Notes under the pieces: generated by a model
The model's input: the letters and a program-made list of their open reading frames with translations, nothing else
Told to the model about the DNA's origin: nothing
The model's database searches: none
Assembly: GCA_000621765.1 (NCBI GenBank)
Contig: JHXJ01000011.1
Span: forward strand, 1-64,000
From: Ruminococcaceae bacterium AB4001
Lineage (GTDB): Bacteria; Bacillota; Clostridia; Saccharofermentanales; Saccharofermentanaceae
Reading direction: 5' to 3'
DNA length: 64,000 nt
Made by a program: the position numbers and the translations under genes
Part shown: in pieces, positions 1 to 7,789 of the stretch
How positions within the stretch are numbered: position 1 is the first letter of the stretch
How the letters are laid out: each line of letters opens with the position of its first letter

Positions 1-227
1 AAGGAATATCCTAAACATCCTGCTTCATATCCGCATTCAATATCATATGTGTCATTTGGATCGAGCTTTTGTTTCACTTTTTCTATAAACAGCAATATAT
101 TCTTATAATCCGGACTTGCCTGAATGGTAGCGTAGATTCTGTCATCTGCTCCGAACACAGGTTCCATTGCACATAATGTGTAATTGGTACTGTGGACATC
201 CATTCCTATCTTTAGTATTCTTTTCAT
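1..227 (-). CDS. IS110-family transposase, N-terminal part
   Basis: The reverse strand opens a frame at 227 (MKRILKIGMDVHSTNYTLC...) behind a good AAAGGAGGT ribosome site and runs off the left edge after about 75 codons. The GMDVHS motif near residue 8 is the first acidic element of the DEDD (RuvC-like) catalytic domain of IS110 transposases, and the later ECGYEAGCLGYS segment is also typical of the family. These enzymes move by a DEDD/serine chemistry guided by a bridge RNA encoded in a non-coding end of the element. Only the N-terminal domain is visible, so integrity and the transposase-20 domain cannot be judged. Function call is fairly sure. Confidence 0.85.
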   Translation of the reverse strand, partial: MKRILKIGMDVHSTNYTLCAMEPVFGADDRIYATIQASPDYKNILLFIEKVKQKLDPNDTYDIECGYEAGCLGYS

Positions 228-360
228 TGTGACCTCCTTTGTATGTGGTAATTCCCATAGCTTTTGTTTGCAACTTTAAGCATATAGGTAAATCCACGTT
301 GCTACAAACGTGAGGTCATTTCATATTATCTAAGGACATTGATATCGAGTAGAATATATA
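228..360 (-). other. Non-coding 5' end of the IS110 element; possible bridge RNA region
   Basis: Between the transposase start and the fchA ribosome site lies about 150 nt without an ORF. On the transposase strand it holds a perfect hairpin, CACGTT-6 nt-AACGTG at 295-312, and a smaller dyad near the ribosome site. In the IS110 subgroup the region upstream of the transposase encodes the bridge RNA. The exact element end is not visible, because IS110 elements often lack terminal inverted repeats. RNA assignment is inference. Confidence 0.4.
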
Positions 361-387
361 AGTCAAAGATATACAGGAGTTTTGAAC

Positions 388-1005
388 ATGGACAATAGAA
401 CAGTAGACGTATTTCTTACGGAACTTGCATCAGGCGCGCCCACACCCGGCGGCGGAGGAGCTTCAGCAGTCTGCGGTGCCATTGCAGCAGCTTTGGGATC
501 GATGGTCGGCAACCTTACCAGCGGCAAGAAGAAGTACGCTGAATATCAGGCAGAGATCGAAGTCGCGATCGGTAAGTGCGGAGCTCTCGTAAAGGAGTTT
601 GAGGCACTCGGTAAAAAGGATGAGGAAGTTTTCGAGCCACTGGCAAAAGCTTATTCAATCCCCAAAGACCAGGAGGGAAGAGACGAGATCCTTGAAGGCG
701 TTCTTAAGCAGGCAAGCACGGCTCCTTTCGAAGTAGTTGAGAAGGCATATGAGACTTCTTTGGTACTTGCGCGTCTTGCAGTCATCGGTTCCAGACTTGC
801 CATAAGCGACGTCGGCGTTGCCGCTGCAGCATGTGAGACAGCTGCAAAGGGCGCTGCAATGAACGTTTACATCAATACGAAGTCCATGAAGGACAGGGCA
901 TATGCGGAAGAACTGAATCAGAAGACCGAAGAGCTCGTTAATGAGACAACTGAGGTCTGTGAGAAGGTCTACAGCGAAGTAAAAGCGATCCTGATCGGCG
1001 GGTAA
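388..1005 (+). CDS. fchA: Methenyltetrahydrofolate cyclohydrolase (FTCD_C family)
   Basis: Protein of 205 residues of the formiminotransferase-cyclodeaminase C-terminal family, which in clostridia converts 5,10-methenyl-THF to 10-formyl-THF. The N-terminal glycine-rich APTPGGGGASA segment and the GSMVGNLTSGKKKY stretch are family marks; the length is normal for stand-alone FchA. An in-frame TTG lies at 382, but the AGGAG at 375-379 is only 2 nt from it and 8 nt from the ATG at 388, so 388 is chosen. It is followed 6 nt later by folD, so the two probably act in sequence in folate one-carbon metabolism. This matters because the neighbouring FolD seems to lack the cyclohydrolase lysine. Confidence 0.88.
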   Translation: MDNRTVDVFLTELASGAPTPGGGGASAVCGAIAAALGSMVGNLTSGKKKYAEYQAEIEVAIGKCGALVKEFEALGKKDEEVFEPLAKAYSIPKDQEGRDEILEGVLKQASTAPFEVVEKAYETSLVLARLAVIGSRLAISDVGVAAAACETAAKGAAMNVYINTKSMKDRAYAEELNQKTEELVNETTEVCEKVYSEVKAILIGG

Positions 1006-1011
1006 TAAAAC

Positions 1012-1857
1012 ATGAGAAGACTTGGCGGAAAAGAAGTTGCAGACGGGATCTTGGAAGATCTCAAGGTAAGAGTCGGAGAGCTTAAGGGTAAGGGAATTGA
1101 ACCCAAGCTGGCTATCCTCCGCGTTGGAGAAAGAGACGACGATCTTGCATACGAAAGAGGCGTACTCAAGCGCTTCGAATCAGCAGGCGTCACAGTTGAG
1201 GTGACGGCGTTTGATGCAGGCATTTCGCAGGAAGATCTCGACAAGACTTTCGACGGTATCAACAACGATCCTTCAGTACACGGAATTCTGGTTTTCAGAC
1301 CTCTTCCGAAGCCTTTGAGCGATGAGCATATGAGAAGGACGATCGACCCCGGAAAGGATGTCGATTTCATGGATATCCGCAACATGGAAGACTGCCTTGC
1401 AGGCGTCCGTGACTGCGCCGCGCCCTGTACAGCTGAGGCGGTCATGGCACTTATAAAGCATTATCAGATCGAGACCACGGGAAAGAAGGTCACGGTCGTC
1501 GGAAGAAGCCTCGTTATCGGCAAGCCCGTGGCGCTTCTTCTTACTACAGCAAATGCAACGGTTACCGTATGTCATACAAAGACAGTCGATGTTGAGAAAG
1601 AGTGCAGGAATGCAGACATAATAGTCGCATGCTGCGGTGTACCGAAGAAGATAGATTCATCTTATGTTAAAGAAGGACAGATCGTTATCGACGTCGGAAT
1701 GAACGTCGATGAAGAAGGAAAGCTCTGCGGCGATGTCGACTACGATGCAGTATCCGGGATCGCAGAAGCAGTTACTCCGGTACCCGGAGGAGTAGGTTCC
1801 ATCACGACTGCGATACTTCTTAAGCACGTCGTCATTAATGCTGAAAGGCAAGTTTGA
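1012..1857 (+). CDS. folD: Methylenetetrahydrofolate dehydrogenase (FolD family), cyclohydrolase lysine missing
   Basis: The 281-residue protein has the FolD fold: N-terminal catalytic domain, then a Rossmann domain with VVGRSLVIGKPVALLL and the signature PVPGGVGSIT near the end. It should oxidise 5,10-methylene-THF to methenyl-THF with NAD(P). Aligned without gaps to E. coli FolD around the substrate tyrosine (LAYERGVLKRFE), Tyr47 is kept but the catalytic lysine four residues later is Val51. That lysine is required for cyclohydrolase activity in bifunctional FolD, so this copy is probably a dehydrogenase only, with FchA next door supplying the hydrolysis. It overlaps the downstream methyltransferase by one base (TGATG). 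Confidence 0.9.
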   Translation: MRRLGGKEVADGILEDLKVRVGELKGKGIEPKLAILRVGERDDDLAYERGVLKRFESAGVTVEVTAFDAGISQEDLDKTFDGINNDPSVHGILVFRPLPKPLSDEHMRRTIDPGKDVDFMDIRNMEDCLAGVRDCAAPCTAEAVMALIKHYQIETTGKKVTVVGRSLVIGKPVALLLTTANATVTVCHTKTVDVEKECRNADIIVACCGVPKKIDSSYVKEGQIVIDVGMNVDEEGKLCGDVDYDAVSGIAEAVTPVPGGVGSITTAILLKHVVINAERQV

Positions 1858-3071
1858 TGGCTTCCGGCACAGAGAATGATAAGGAGCGGTTACTGAAATC
1901 ATTCGGGATCCGCAACACCTGTCCCGCCGCGAAAAAATGCGGCGGATGCTCTTATGCCGGAAAGACTTATTTCGAGCAGGCTTCATCTAAATTCAACAGG
2001 GTCAAAAGACTGATATCGCCTTTCTGCGAGGTGCTTCCGATCTATTATTGCGAATCCCCTCTGTTCTACCGCAACAAGGTGCATTCGGCGTTCAAGAGAC
2101 TTAAGAACGGGCATGTCATCTGCGGACCTTATGAAGCAGGATCGCACAGGATAGTCGAAGTCGATTCGTGCAGGATCGAAAACAAGACCGCATCAGCGAT
2201 AATCAGGGACTGCGCAGAGATCGCAGAGAGATTAAAGATCAGCATCTACGATGAAGTGCGCGGCATCGGAGGCCTTCGAAGAGTCCTTGTAAGGACTGCC
2301 GATGCGACGGGCGAAGTAATGGTCGTTCTCGTTATCGGAAGCAATATGCTCAAGAACAGGAAGAAGTTTTCGGATGAACTTTTAAAACTCCATCCTGAGA
2401 TTACGACGCTTTTGATCAATGTAAACAGGCGTCACGATTCCATGATCCTCGGCAGCGGCCAGGTCACCAAGATCACCGGGAAAGGCTATATCACGGACAT
2501 TATTCTTGGTAAGAGCTTCAGGGTATCTGCCGATTCATTCATGCAGTCAAATCACGAGATGGCCGAGATCCTGTATTCCGAGGCGATAAGACTTGCTGAT
2601 TTCAAAGGAACCGAAGTGTGCATCGACACATATTGCGGCACAGGTTCCACGACACTGTCATTTGCAGGTGCCGTCAAGAGCATTACCGGAGTCGAGATAA
2701 ATGAATCTGCATACATGGATGCCTGTACCAACAAAACTCTTAATAAGACTGACAATGCCGAGTTTGTTCTCGCAGATGCGACCGATTACATGGAGAGGCT
2801 TGCAAGTAAGGGAGCCTCTGTCGACTGCGTTATCTTAGATCCTACAAGAGCAGGCACTACAGCGAGATTTGTCAGGGCATGCGGCAAGCTCGCTCCACCA
2901 AAGATCGTCTATATCTCATGCTGCCCGGAGACTCTCGCAAGAGACCTCAAGATATTCCGCGCGCAGAATTATGAGGCGGTAGTTGCCGAACCCGTGGAGA
3001 TGTTCCCCTGGACGGACAAGATAGAAACTATCGTGATCTTATCCAGAGTTAATAAAGTCACTAAAGAATAA
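1857..3071 (+). CDS. rlmD: 23S rRNA (uracil-5-)-methyltransferase, RlmD/RumA family
   Basis: A 404-residue SAM-dependent RNA m5U methyltransferase. The N-terminal CPAAKKCGGCSYAGK segment supplies three of the cysteines of the Fe-S cluster typical of RumA/RlmCD proteins. The SAM loop DTYCGTGSTTLSFA, the VILDPTRAGTT motif and the nucleophile segment ISCCPETLARDL follow in the usual order; the residue after the catalytic Cys is Cys where family members usually have Asn. There is no clear N-terminal TRAM domain. Start chosen at the ATG that shares one base with the folD stop, rather than the TTG one codon earlier. The exact rRNA position cannot be read from sequence. Confidence 0.85.
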   Translation: MASGTENDKERLLKSFGIRNTCPAAKKCGGCSYAGKTYFEQASSKFNRVKRLISPFCEVLPIYYCESPLFYRNKVHSAFKRLKNGHVICGPYEAGSHRIVEVDSCRIENKTASAIIRDCAEIAERLKISIYDEVRGIGGLRRVLVRTADATGEVMVVLVIGSNMLKNRKKFSDELLKLHPEITTLLINVNRRHDSMILGSGQVTKITGKGYITDIILGKSFRVSADSFMQSNHEMAEILYSEAIRLADFKGTEVCIDTYCGTGSTTLSFAGAVKSITGVEINESAYMDACTNKTLNKTDNAEFVLADATDYMERLASKGASVDCVILDPTRAGTTARFVRACGKLAPPKIVYISCCPETLARDLKIFRAQNYEAVVAEPVEMFPWTDKIETIVILSRVNKVTKE

Positions 3072-3103
3072 GCAGAACCCAAGAGTTTTTATTCTGACAG
3101 ATG

Positions 3104-3130
3104 AAGCGTACTTCCGGGTGCGCTTTTATA
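3104..3130 (+). terminator. Rho-independent terminator after the folate operon
   Basis: An 8-bp stem (AAGCGTAC / GGGTGCGCTT region, one G-U pair, TTCCGG loop) is followed by TTTATATTT. It closes the fchA-folD-rlmD transcript just before the sigma factor promoter. Confidence 0.7.
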
Positions 3131-3132
3131 TT

Positions 3133-3165
3133 TGTAACCTTTTTGGTGTAAAAATCTACTTATAG
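3133..3165 (+). promoter_or_regulatory. Candidate ECF-type autoregulatory promoter
   Basis: TGTAACC at 3133-3139 followed after 16-17 nt by TCTACTTATAGG resembles the bipartite promoters used by Bacillota ECF sigma factors (TGTAAC-like -35), and differs from a normal sigma-A promoter. It sits directly upstream of the ECF gene, so autoregulation is likely but inferred. Confidence 0.45.
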
Positions 3166-3193
3166 GGAAAGAGCGAAAGGAGGTGACAGAGAG

Positions 3194-3745
3194 TTGGACG
3201 ATAAAGGCATAATCGACCTGTACTTTTCGAGAGAAGAGAATGCTATAAGCGAGACTATGAAAAGCTACAATGGCCGGTTATTGAGGTTTGCTATGAGCTT
3301 TCTTTCAGATCAGAGAGATGCGGAAGAATGCGTCAACGACACATACGCCCGCGCATGGAATACCATCCCGCCAAACCGTCCCGATAATCTGTATGCCTAT
3401 CTTGCCGCTTTATGCCGGAATGCAGCTCTGGATGTAATAAAGAAGAACTCGGCGCAGAAGCGTTCGGCACAGCTCGTGGAGCTGACCCAGGAGATGAATG
3501 AGTGCATTCCCGACAACAACATAACGGATGAACGCAGCGAAGAGCTTTCAAAATGCATCAACGAGTTTCTTGCCACTCTGCCAAAGGACAAGCGCGCAGT
3601 CTTCATTGGACGGTACTGGTATAACGAATCGATATCGGACATCGCCAAACGGACAGGATTCTCACAGAGCAAGATAAAGACCACGCTGCACCGGATGAGA
3701 GAAGAATTAAGAAAACTGATCGATGGAAAGGACGGAATAACATGA
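3194..3745 (+). CDS. ECF-type sigma-70 family RNA polymerase sigma factor
   Basis: The 183-residue protein has sigma region 2 (RLLRFAMSFLSDQRDAEECV, with DAEECVNDTYARAWN) and region 4 (AVFIGRYWYNESISDIAKRT followed by a helix-turn-helix), and no region 3, as in extracytoplasmic-function sigma factors. The start is TTG at 3194: a near-perfect AAAGGAGGTGA lies 7 nt upstream and no ATG fits. The gene overlaps the next by 4 nt (ATGA), so sigma factor and membrane partner are translationally coupled. The partner is the likely anti-sigma factor; the signal sensed is unknown. Confidence 0.9.
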   Translation: MDDKGIIDLYFSREENAISETMKSYNGRLLRFAMSFLSDQRDAEECVNDTYARAWNTIPPNRPDNLYAYLAALCRNAALDVIKKNSAQKRSAQLVELTQEMNECIPDNNITDERSEELSKCINEFLATLPKDKRAVFIGRYWYNESISDIAKRTGFSQSKIKTTLHRMREELRKLIDGKDGIT

Positions 3746-4734
3746 ACGAAAAGGATTTTATGAATATAACAAACGGTATCGACGAGCGTTATGTTTCCAA
3801 GTACCGGAACACAGCTAAGGTTCACGATCTGAGCAGAAGAAGGATCGGCATTGCGATCGCAGCTGCAGCTGCTGTGGCGGTAATGGTACCTGTCGGAGTG
3901 TTTGCTTACAATCAGATCACACACCGCGAGAAAGTAAGCATCTACTATTCGGAGGAAGGCGTACAGAAGCTTGAAGAGAGCCTTCTGGCAAACGGATTTA
4001 CAGTAAGTAACGGAAATTTTGAGCTTACGTTGGATGTTGCGATGTGCGACGGCAATTTCACCCAGGGCGTCTATACCATGACCGCGCTTAACGACGAAGC
4101 AAAGGAACGCCTGGAGTCCATGAATCGCAAACTCATTTACGCTGATACAGGTGAATGGATATATCCTACCGGCGGCGTTTCCGAAGCATCTTTTGGAGAG
4201 GCAATGAGCGAAAATGAGATCTCGTGGCAGTTCTCATATCCCGTGAACAGTTCATATATAGACGCTTCCCGTCCTATAAGAATGGTGTTCTTCGAATACG
4301 TTAAGACAGGTGAGTCAGACGGTTACGGGGAGACGGTCGTTGAGGATTACACATATTACGACGGAATCTACTTTGACGTGCTCACAACGCCTAATGTCCA
4401 GACCAAAACGCTCCGTGCGGAAGACGGTACTGAGATCACACTTACTCCCTATGGCATAAGCCAGCTCGATAAGAACTGGGCATACTCTGAAGACGGTGAG
4501 GTCATTGGAAAAGCAGTAAACAGCTTTGTGGTCATTGCGGCTGACGGTGAACGCACTGAGATCTTATCGGATAACGATGCTATTGATACATACGGCCTTG
4601 GAACCGGCGTTGTAAACGGTATCACGATAACCGGTGCGTATGGCAGCGGAAACTTTTCCATCGGATTCGGCTCTGTTCTTAATGTGGATAACATAAGCGG
4701 TGTAGAGATAAACGGTACCGCATATATGGGGTAA
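3742..4734 (+). CDS. Membrane-anchored anti-sigma factor-like protein (DUF4179-like)
   Basis: A 330-residue protein with a short cytoplasmic N-terminus (about 30 residues), one transmembrane segment (IGIAIAAAAAVAVMVPVGVF, residues 36-56) and a long extracytoplasmic domain of about 270 residues rich in beta-type sequence. This layout, and the 4-nt overlap with an ECF sigma gene, is typical of DUF4179-containing anti-sigma or sigma-regulating proteins of Bacillota. No zinc anti-sigma motif is seen in the short N-terminus. I infer that it holds the sigma factor and senses the cell surface; the ligand is unknown. Confidence 0.7.
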   Translation: MNEKDFMNITNGIDERYVSKYRNTAKVHDLSRRRIGIAIAAAAAVAVMVPVGVFAYNQITHREKVSIYYSEEGVQKLEESLLANGFTVSNGNFELTLDVAMCDGNFTQGVYTMTALNDEAKERLESMNRKLIYADTGEWIYPTGGVSEASFGEAMSENEISWQFSYPVNSSYIDASRPIRMVFFEYVKTGESDGYGETVVEDYTYYDGIYFDVLTTPNVQTKTLRAEDGTEITLTPYGISQLDKNWAYSEDGEVIGKAVNSFVVIAADGERTEILSDNDAIDTYGLGTGVVNGITITGAYGSGNFSIGFGSVLNVDNISGVEINGTAYMG

Positions 4735-4746
4735 TAGAAAACCTGC

Positions 4747-4800
4747 TTGACAGCTTTGGTTTACTCTTGTAAACTAACATCAGGTTTATAAGAGTAAACC
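4747..4800 (+). promoter_or_regulatory. BlaI promoter with two tandem operator dyads
   Basis: A perfect TTGACA (4747-4752) is followed after 17 nt by TAAACT (4770-4775). Overlapping it are two dyads: GTTTACTCTTGTAAAC (4759-4774, perfect 6-bp arms) and GTTTATAAGAGTAAAC (4784-4799, 5 of 6). They are also inverted copies of each other with one mismatch in 17. Centre spacing is about 25 bp. This is how BlaI/MecI-family repressors close their own promoter. Confidence 0.75.
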
Positions 4801-4820
4801 GACTGGAAGGGGCAGGCAAA

Positions 4821-5192
4821 ATGGAAGAATTGTCATTATGCGAATCTGAGAAGAGACTGATGGAGATTATCTGGCAGGAAGCGCCGCTTGAGTCAGGCAG
4901 GCTGGTTAAACTTGCAGCAGATAAGATCGATTGGAACAAATCAACTACATATACGATTCTCCGTAAGCTGATCGCCAAAGGTTTTGTTAAGAACGAAGAT
5001 ACCATCGTAAGCGTCATCATTCCGAAGGAAAAGGTTCTGATCTCCGAGAGTAACCAGATAGTTGAGGAAAGTTTTTCCGGATCACTCCCGGAGTTTGTCG
5101 CCGCTTTTTTCGGAAGCAAGAAGACATTGAGCGATGAAGAAGCTGATGCACTGATCAGGCTCATCAGGGAGAATATGGAAGGTAACGGCTGA
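4821..5192 (+). CDS. BlaI/MecI/CopY-family transcriptional repressor
   Basis: A 123-residue protein with an N-terminal winged helix (LMEIIWQEAPLESGRLVKLA ... STTYTILRKLIAKGFV) and a short C-terminal dimerisation region, the normal BlaI length and layout. ATG at 4821 follows a GGAAGGGG ribosome site. It overlaps the M56 peptidase by one base (TGATG). In BlaI/BlaR1 systems the sensor peptidase, directly or indirectly, causes cleavage of the repressor. The twin dyads in its promoter support autorepression. No beta-lactamase or other defence gene follows, so the regulated stress is not known from this window. Confidence 0.9.
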   Translation: MEELSLCESEKRLMEIIWQEAPLESGRLVKLAADKIDWNKSTTYTILRKLIAKGFVKNEDTIVSVIIPKEKVLISESNQIVEESFSGSLPEFVAAFFGSKKTLSDEEADALIRLIRENMEGNG

Positions 5193-6766
5193 TGAGTGAC
5201 TTATTCCTTAAAGTTCTCGAAATGTCCGTTATGGGAAGCATAGTGATCCTTATCACTATGCTGGCCAGATTTCTCCTGCGCAAGAGATCGAAAAGGCTCA
5301 TCATGATCTTGTGGGCAGTAGTTGCCATAAGGCTGATGATCCCCATCAGCATCGAATCAGCGCTCAGCATCTTTAATTATCTTCCTGTAAGTTCACAGAA
5401 CCTTATCACAACTGCAGAGGCCAAAGAAACCGCCATTCCTGACAGCACCGGAGAGGTGTATGGTGTTTTCGTGCAGGTTCAGGATGATACTGACAGCAAT
5501 GCCGTTGCCGAACCTGCGGCTAAAGAACCTGCAGCTGTGAGAGCATTACCCGATATCAAAAATGTGATTGCTATTATCTGGATGACCGGAACGGTTGGGA
5601 TCATCTCATACTGTTCGGTCAGGTACATCATGCTTAAGAGAAAGCTGAAAGATGCCAGAAAAATAGAGAAGAATATCTATGAATCCGACAAAGTCAGTTC
5701 ACCGTTCGTGTTCGGTTTCTTTGTGCCCAAAATGTATCTGCCTGACGACCTCGGCAAGACCGAGAGAGAATACGTTTTGATGCACGAGAGAACGCATATA
5801 AGGCATGGTGACTGGATCAGCAAACTCATTGGAATGGCAGTACTTGCAGTGCACTGGTTTAATCCGCTCGTATGGCTCGGATACGTGCTTTTCGTGCAGG
5901 ACATAGAAATGAGCTGCGATGAGACGACAGTCTCCAATCTGAGTGCGGACATGAGACAGGCGTATGCAATATCACTCGTCTCTTACGCCAGGAAGAGCAA
6001 TAACAAAAGATATCTGGTAACCCCTTTAGGATTCAGCAAGAATACCTTTAGTAAGACGGAGGTTACTAGAAGAGTTATGAATATCATTAATTTCAAGAAA
6101 GGCTCGAAGATCACGACGTCCGTTATCGCATCGGCATTGCTGCTCCTTGCGGCTGCGTGCGGATCGAATTCAATTAAGACTGCAAATGAGCCGGCACCTG
6201 ATACGGTTGAGACTACGGCTGCAGTTGTAAGTGAAGAGGAGACAACCGCTTCAGAAGCTCTGACTGGAATTCCGAAGATCAATGGTAAGGAAATACAGTT
6301 ACCATGTTCATTGGAAGACCTTGAAGCATTGGGTTACAAGTTCAACGGCGATTTCACTTCAAGCGGATTCGCGATGGATTACATGGAAGAGGACAGGTTA
6401 GTCAGTACCATTTACTGTCATTACAGCGGTACAGCAACTGCAATGGGTGACGAACTCACAGGTGATATCAAGATCTTTGCGATCCAGATAGCCAAAGAAT
6501 CGGTCTTTGATTATCACGGCTTGGATATAGGAATGACGGAAGATAAAGTTCTGGCTTTAATGGGAACTCCTTCAGACACGCTTGTGGAAAACGGCGGTGA
6601 AGGTGGATATGTTTACTATTACTTCCTGGATAATGGAAATGTGATCACGCTTCCGTTTTTCAGGGCCGAAGAAGAGACCTCACCGACATTGGACATGATC
6701 CTTTATACTGCGGATGAATTCATGATCGGATGGGATTTCTCCGTAGAAGAGCGGACTCCGGGTTAA
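5192..6766 (+). CDS. BlaR1-type M56 membrane metallopeptidase with a novel-looking sensor tail
   Basis: The 524-residue protein has N-terminal transmembrane helices, an M56 peptidase core with HERTH (HExxH) in YVLMHERTHIRHGD and the third ligand in MSCDETT, then another membrane segment (SVIASALLLLAAACGSN). It thus resembles BlaR1/MecR1 but lacks the C-terminal penicillin-binding domain. Instead there is a Thr/Glu-rich linker and a roughly 150-residue domain containing GMTEDKVLALMGTPSD, which looks like the short motif of BamE/SmpA-like domains. It probably senses a surface signal and inactivates the BlaI-type repressor encoded with it. The nature of the sensor domain is inference. Confidence 0.82.
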   Translation: MSDLFLKVLEMSVMGSIVILITMLARFLLRKRSKRLIMILWAVVAIRLMIPISIESALSIFNYLPVSSQNLITTAEAKETAIPDSTGEVYGVFVQVQDDTDSNAVAEPAAKEPAAVRALPDIKNVIAIIWMTGTVGIISYCSVRYIMLKRKLKDARKIEKNIYESDKVSSPFVFGFFVPKMYLPDDLGKTEREYVLMHERTHIRHGDWISKLIGMAVLAVHWFNPLVWLGYVLFVQDIEMSCDETTVSNLSADMRQAYAISLVSYARKSNNKRYLVTPLGFSKNTFSKTEVTRRVMNIINFKKGSKITTSVIASALLLLAAACGSNSIKTANEPAPDTVETTAAVVSEEETTASEALTGIPKINGKEIQLPCSLEDLEALGYKFNGDFTSSGFAMDYMEEDRLVSTIYCHYSGTATAMGDELTGDIKIFAIQIAKESVFDYHGLDIGMTEDKVLALMGTPSDTLVENGGEGGYVYYYFLDNGNVITLPFFRAEEETSPTLDMILYTADEFMIGWDFSVEERTPG

Positions 6767-6818
6767 ACTCTTATCTCAATCCCGGTGATAATCTGTTAGT
6801 ATTGTGGGATAAAGGAAT

Positions 6819-6857
6819 GGGCATTGCGGAAGTTATGAGAAGGAACCCGCAATGCCC
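6819..6857 (+). terminator. Intergenic hairpin, possible terminator
   Basis: GGGCATTGCGG (6819-6829) and CCGCAATGCCC (6847-6857) form a perfect 11-bp dyad with a 17-nt loop between the M56 gene and the lipoprotein. No T-run follows, so it may be a partial terminator or another structured site. Confidence 0.4.
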
Positions 6858-6882
6858 GTAAAACTGACAGACGGAGCAGGGA

Positions 6883-7782
6883 ATGAACAAGAAGACTATA
6901 TGCGTATTACTGGCGGGAACGGTACTTATCAGCCTTACTGCATGCGGCAAGCCGGCGATCCCGGTACAGAGCGAATTTACCGGTGTGACAAGGGCAACTG
7001 AGGAAACGGCTGATCCTTATGACGGATACAAGACGATCTGTGTATATCTGAACGGCACTCTTATTGGTACCAGAGATTTTAATGCGTCCGGGAAAATGAC
7101 TCAGGAAAAGGTCCTCGGAGACGAAGGATACGATATCAGATACTCCTATGATGATTCGGATAATCTCATAAAGGACGAGAAATTCGGCCTGGACGGCAAG
7201 AGCCTTGGCGGATATGAATACGAATATAACCCGTCAGGTGACATGATCAGCAAGGCCTATGTCAATTCCGACGGCAGTACTGGCAGCAGACATTCATACG
7301 AATATGATCCTGCTCACCGTATGACAAAGGATACCGAGTATGACGCTGACGGAAACACGAAGCAGTGGATAAACTTTGAATACGATGTCCTTGGAAATAT
7401 ACTCGTTCAAAAACAGTCGGATCCCTCCGGCAACTCCTTCGAGATCAGGAACATTTATGAGTACAGCGAATTCGGTGACATAACCAAATCTTCCTGCTAC
7501 CGCGGCGGCGAGTTAAGCGACAGCGCGGAGTATGAATATGATGCATCCGGCAACAGGACCAGTGAGAAGCTCTTTAAGGCTGACGGTTCGGTAAAGAGCT
7601 GGTGCACATTCGAATACAATGATTCAGGGCACCTGATAAAGAAGACAGTGCTGAAAGAAGACGGAAGCGTTTTCCAGAGCGTTACTTATGACCGTGATTC
7701 ACTGGGAAATCTCGTGGTCGAGACCAAGTTCGATTCTTCGGGCGAGACATTCGAGATGTACCAGTATGTCTTCTATTACTGA
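6883..7782 (+). CDS. Lipoprotein with YD/RHS-like repeats
   Basis: A 299-residue exported protein. The signal peptide ends in a lipobox (ISLTAC at residues 16-21), so it should be anchored to the outer face of the membrane. The body is a series of about 20-30 residue repeats with the pattern YEYD.-GN/GD (SYEYDPAHRM, FEYDVLGNIL, YEYDASGNRTS, FEYNDSGHLIK), like the YD repeats of RHS proteins, which bind carbohydrate or form beta-shells. There is no RHS core or toxin tail. A ribosome site GGAGCAGGG precedes the ATG. Its stop is only 7 nt from that of the convergent acyltransferase. Role unknown. Confidence 0.7.
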   Translation: MNKKTICVLLAGTVLISLTACGKPAIPVQSEFTGVTRATEETADPYDGYKTICVYLNGTLIGTRDFNASGKMTQEKVLGDEGYDIRYSYDDSDNLIKDEKFGLDGKSLGGYEYEYNPSGDMISKAYVNSDGSTGSRHSYEYDPAHRMTKDTEYDADGNTKQWINFEYDVLGNILVQKQSDPSGNSFEIRNIYEYSEFGDITKSSCYRGGELSDSAEYEYDASGNRTSEKLFKADGSVKSWCTFEYNDSGHLIKKTVLKEDGSVFQSVTYDRDSLGNLVVETKFDSSGETFEMYQYVFYY

Positions 7783-7789
7783 TAAAGAT

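Noticed and set aside
382-387. TTG start for fchA
   Set aside because: The AGGAG is only 2 nt from this TTG but 8 nt from the ATG at 388.
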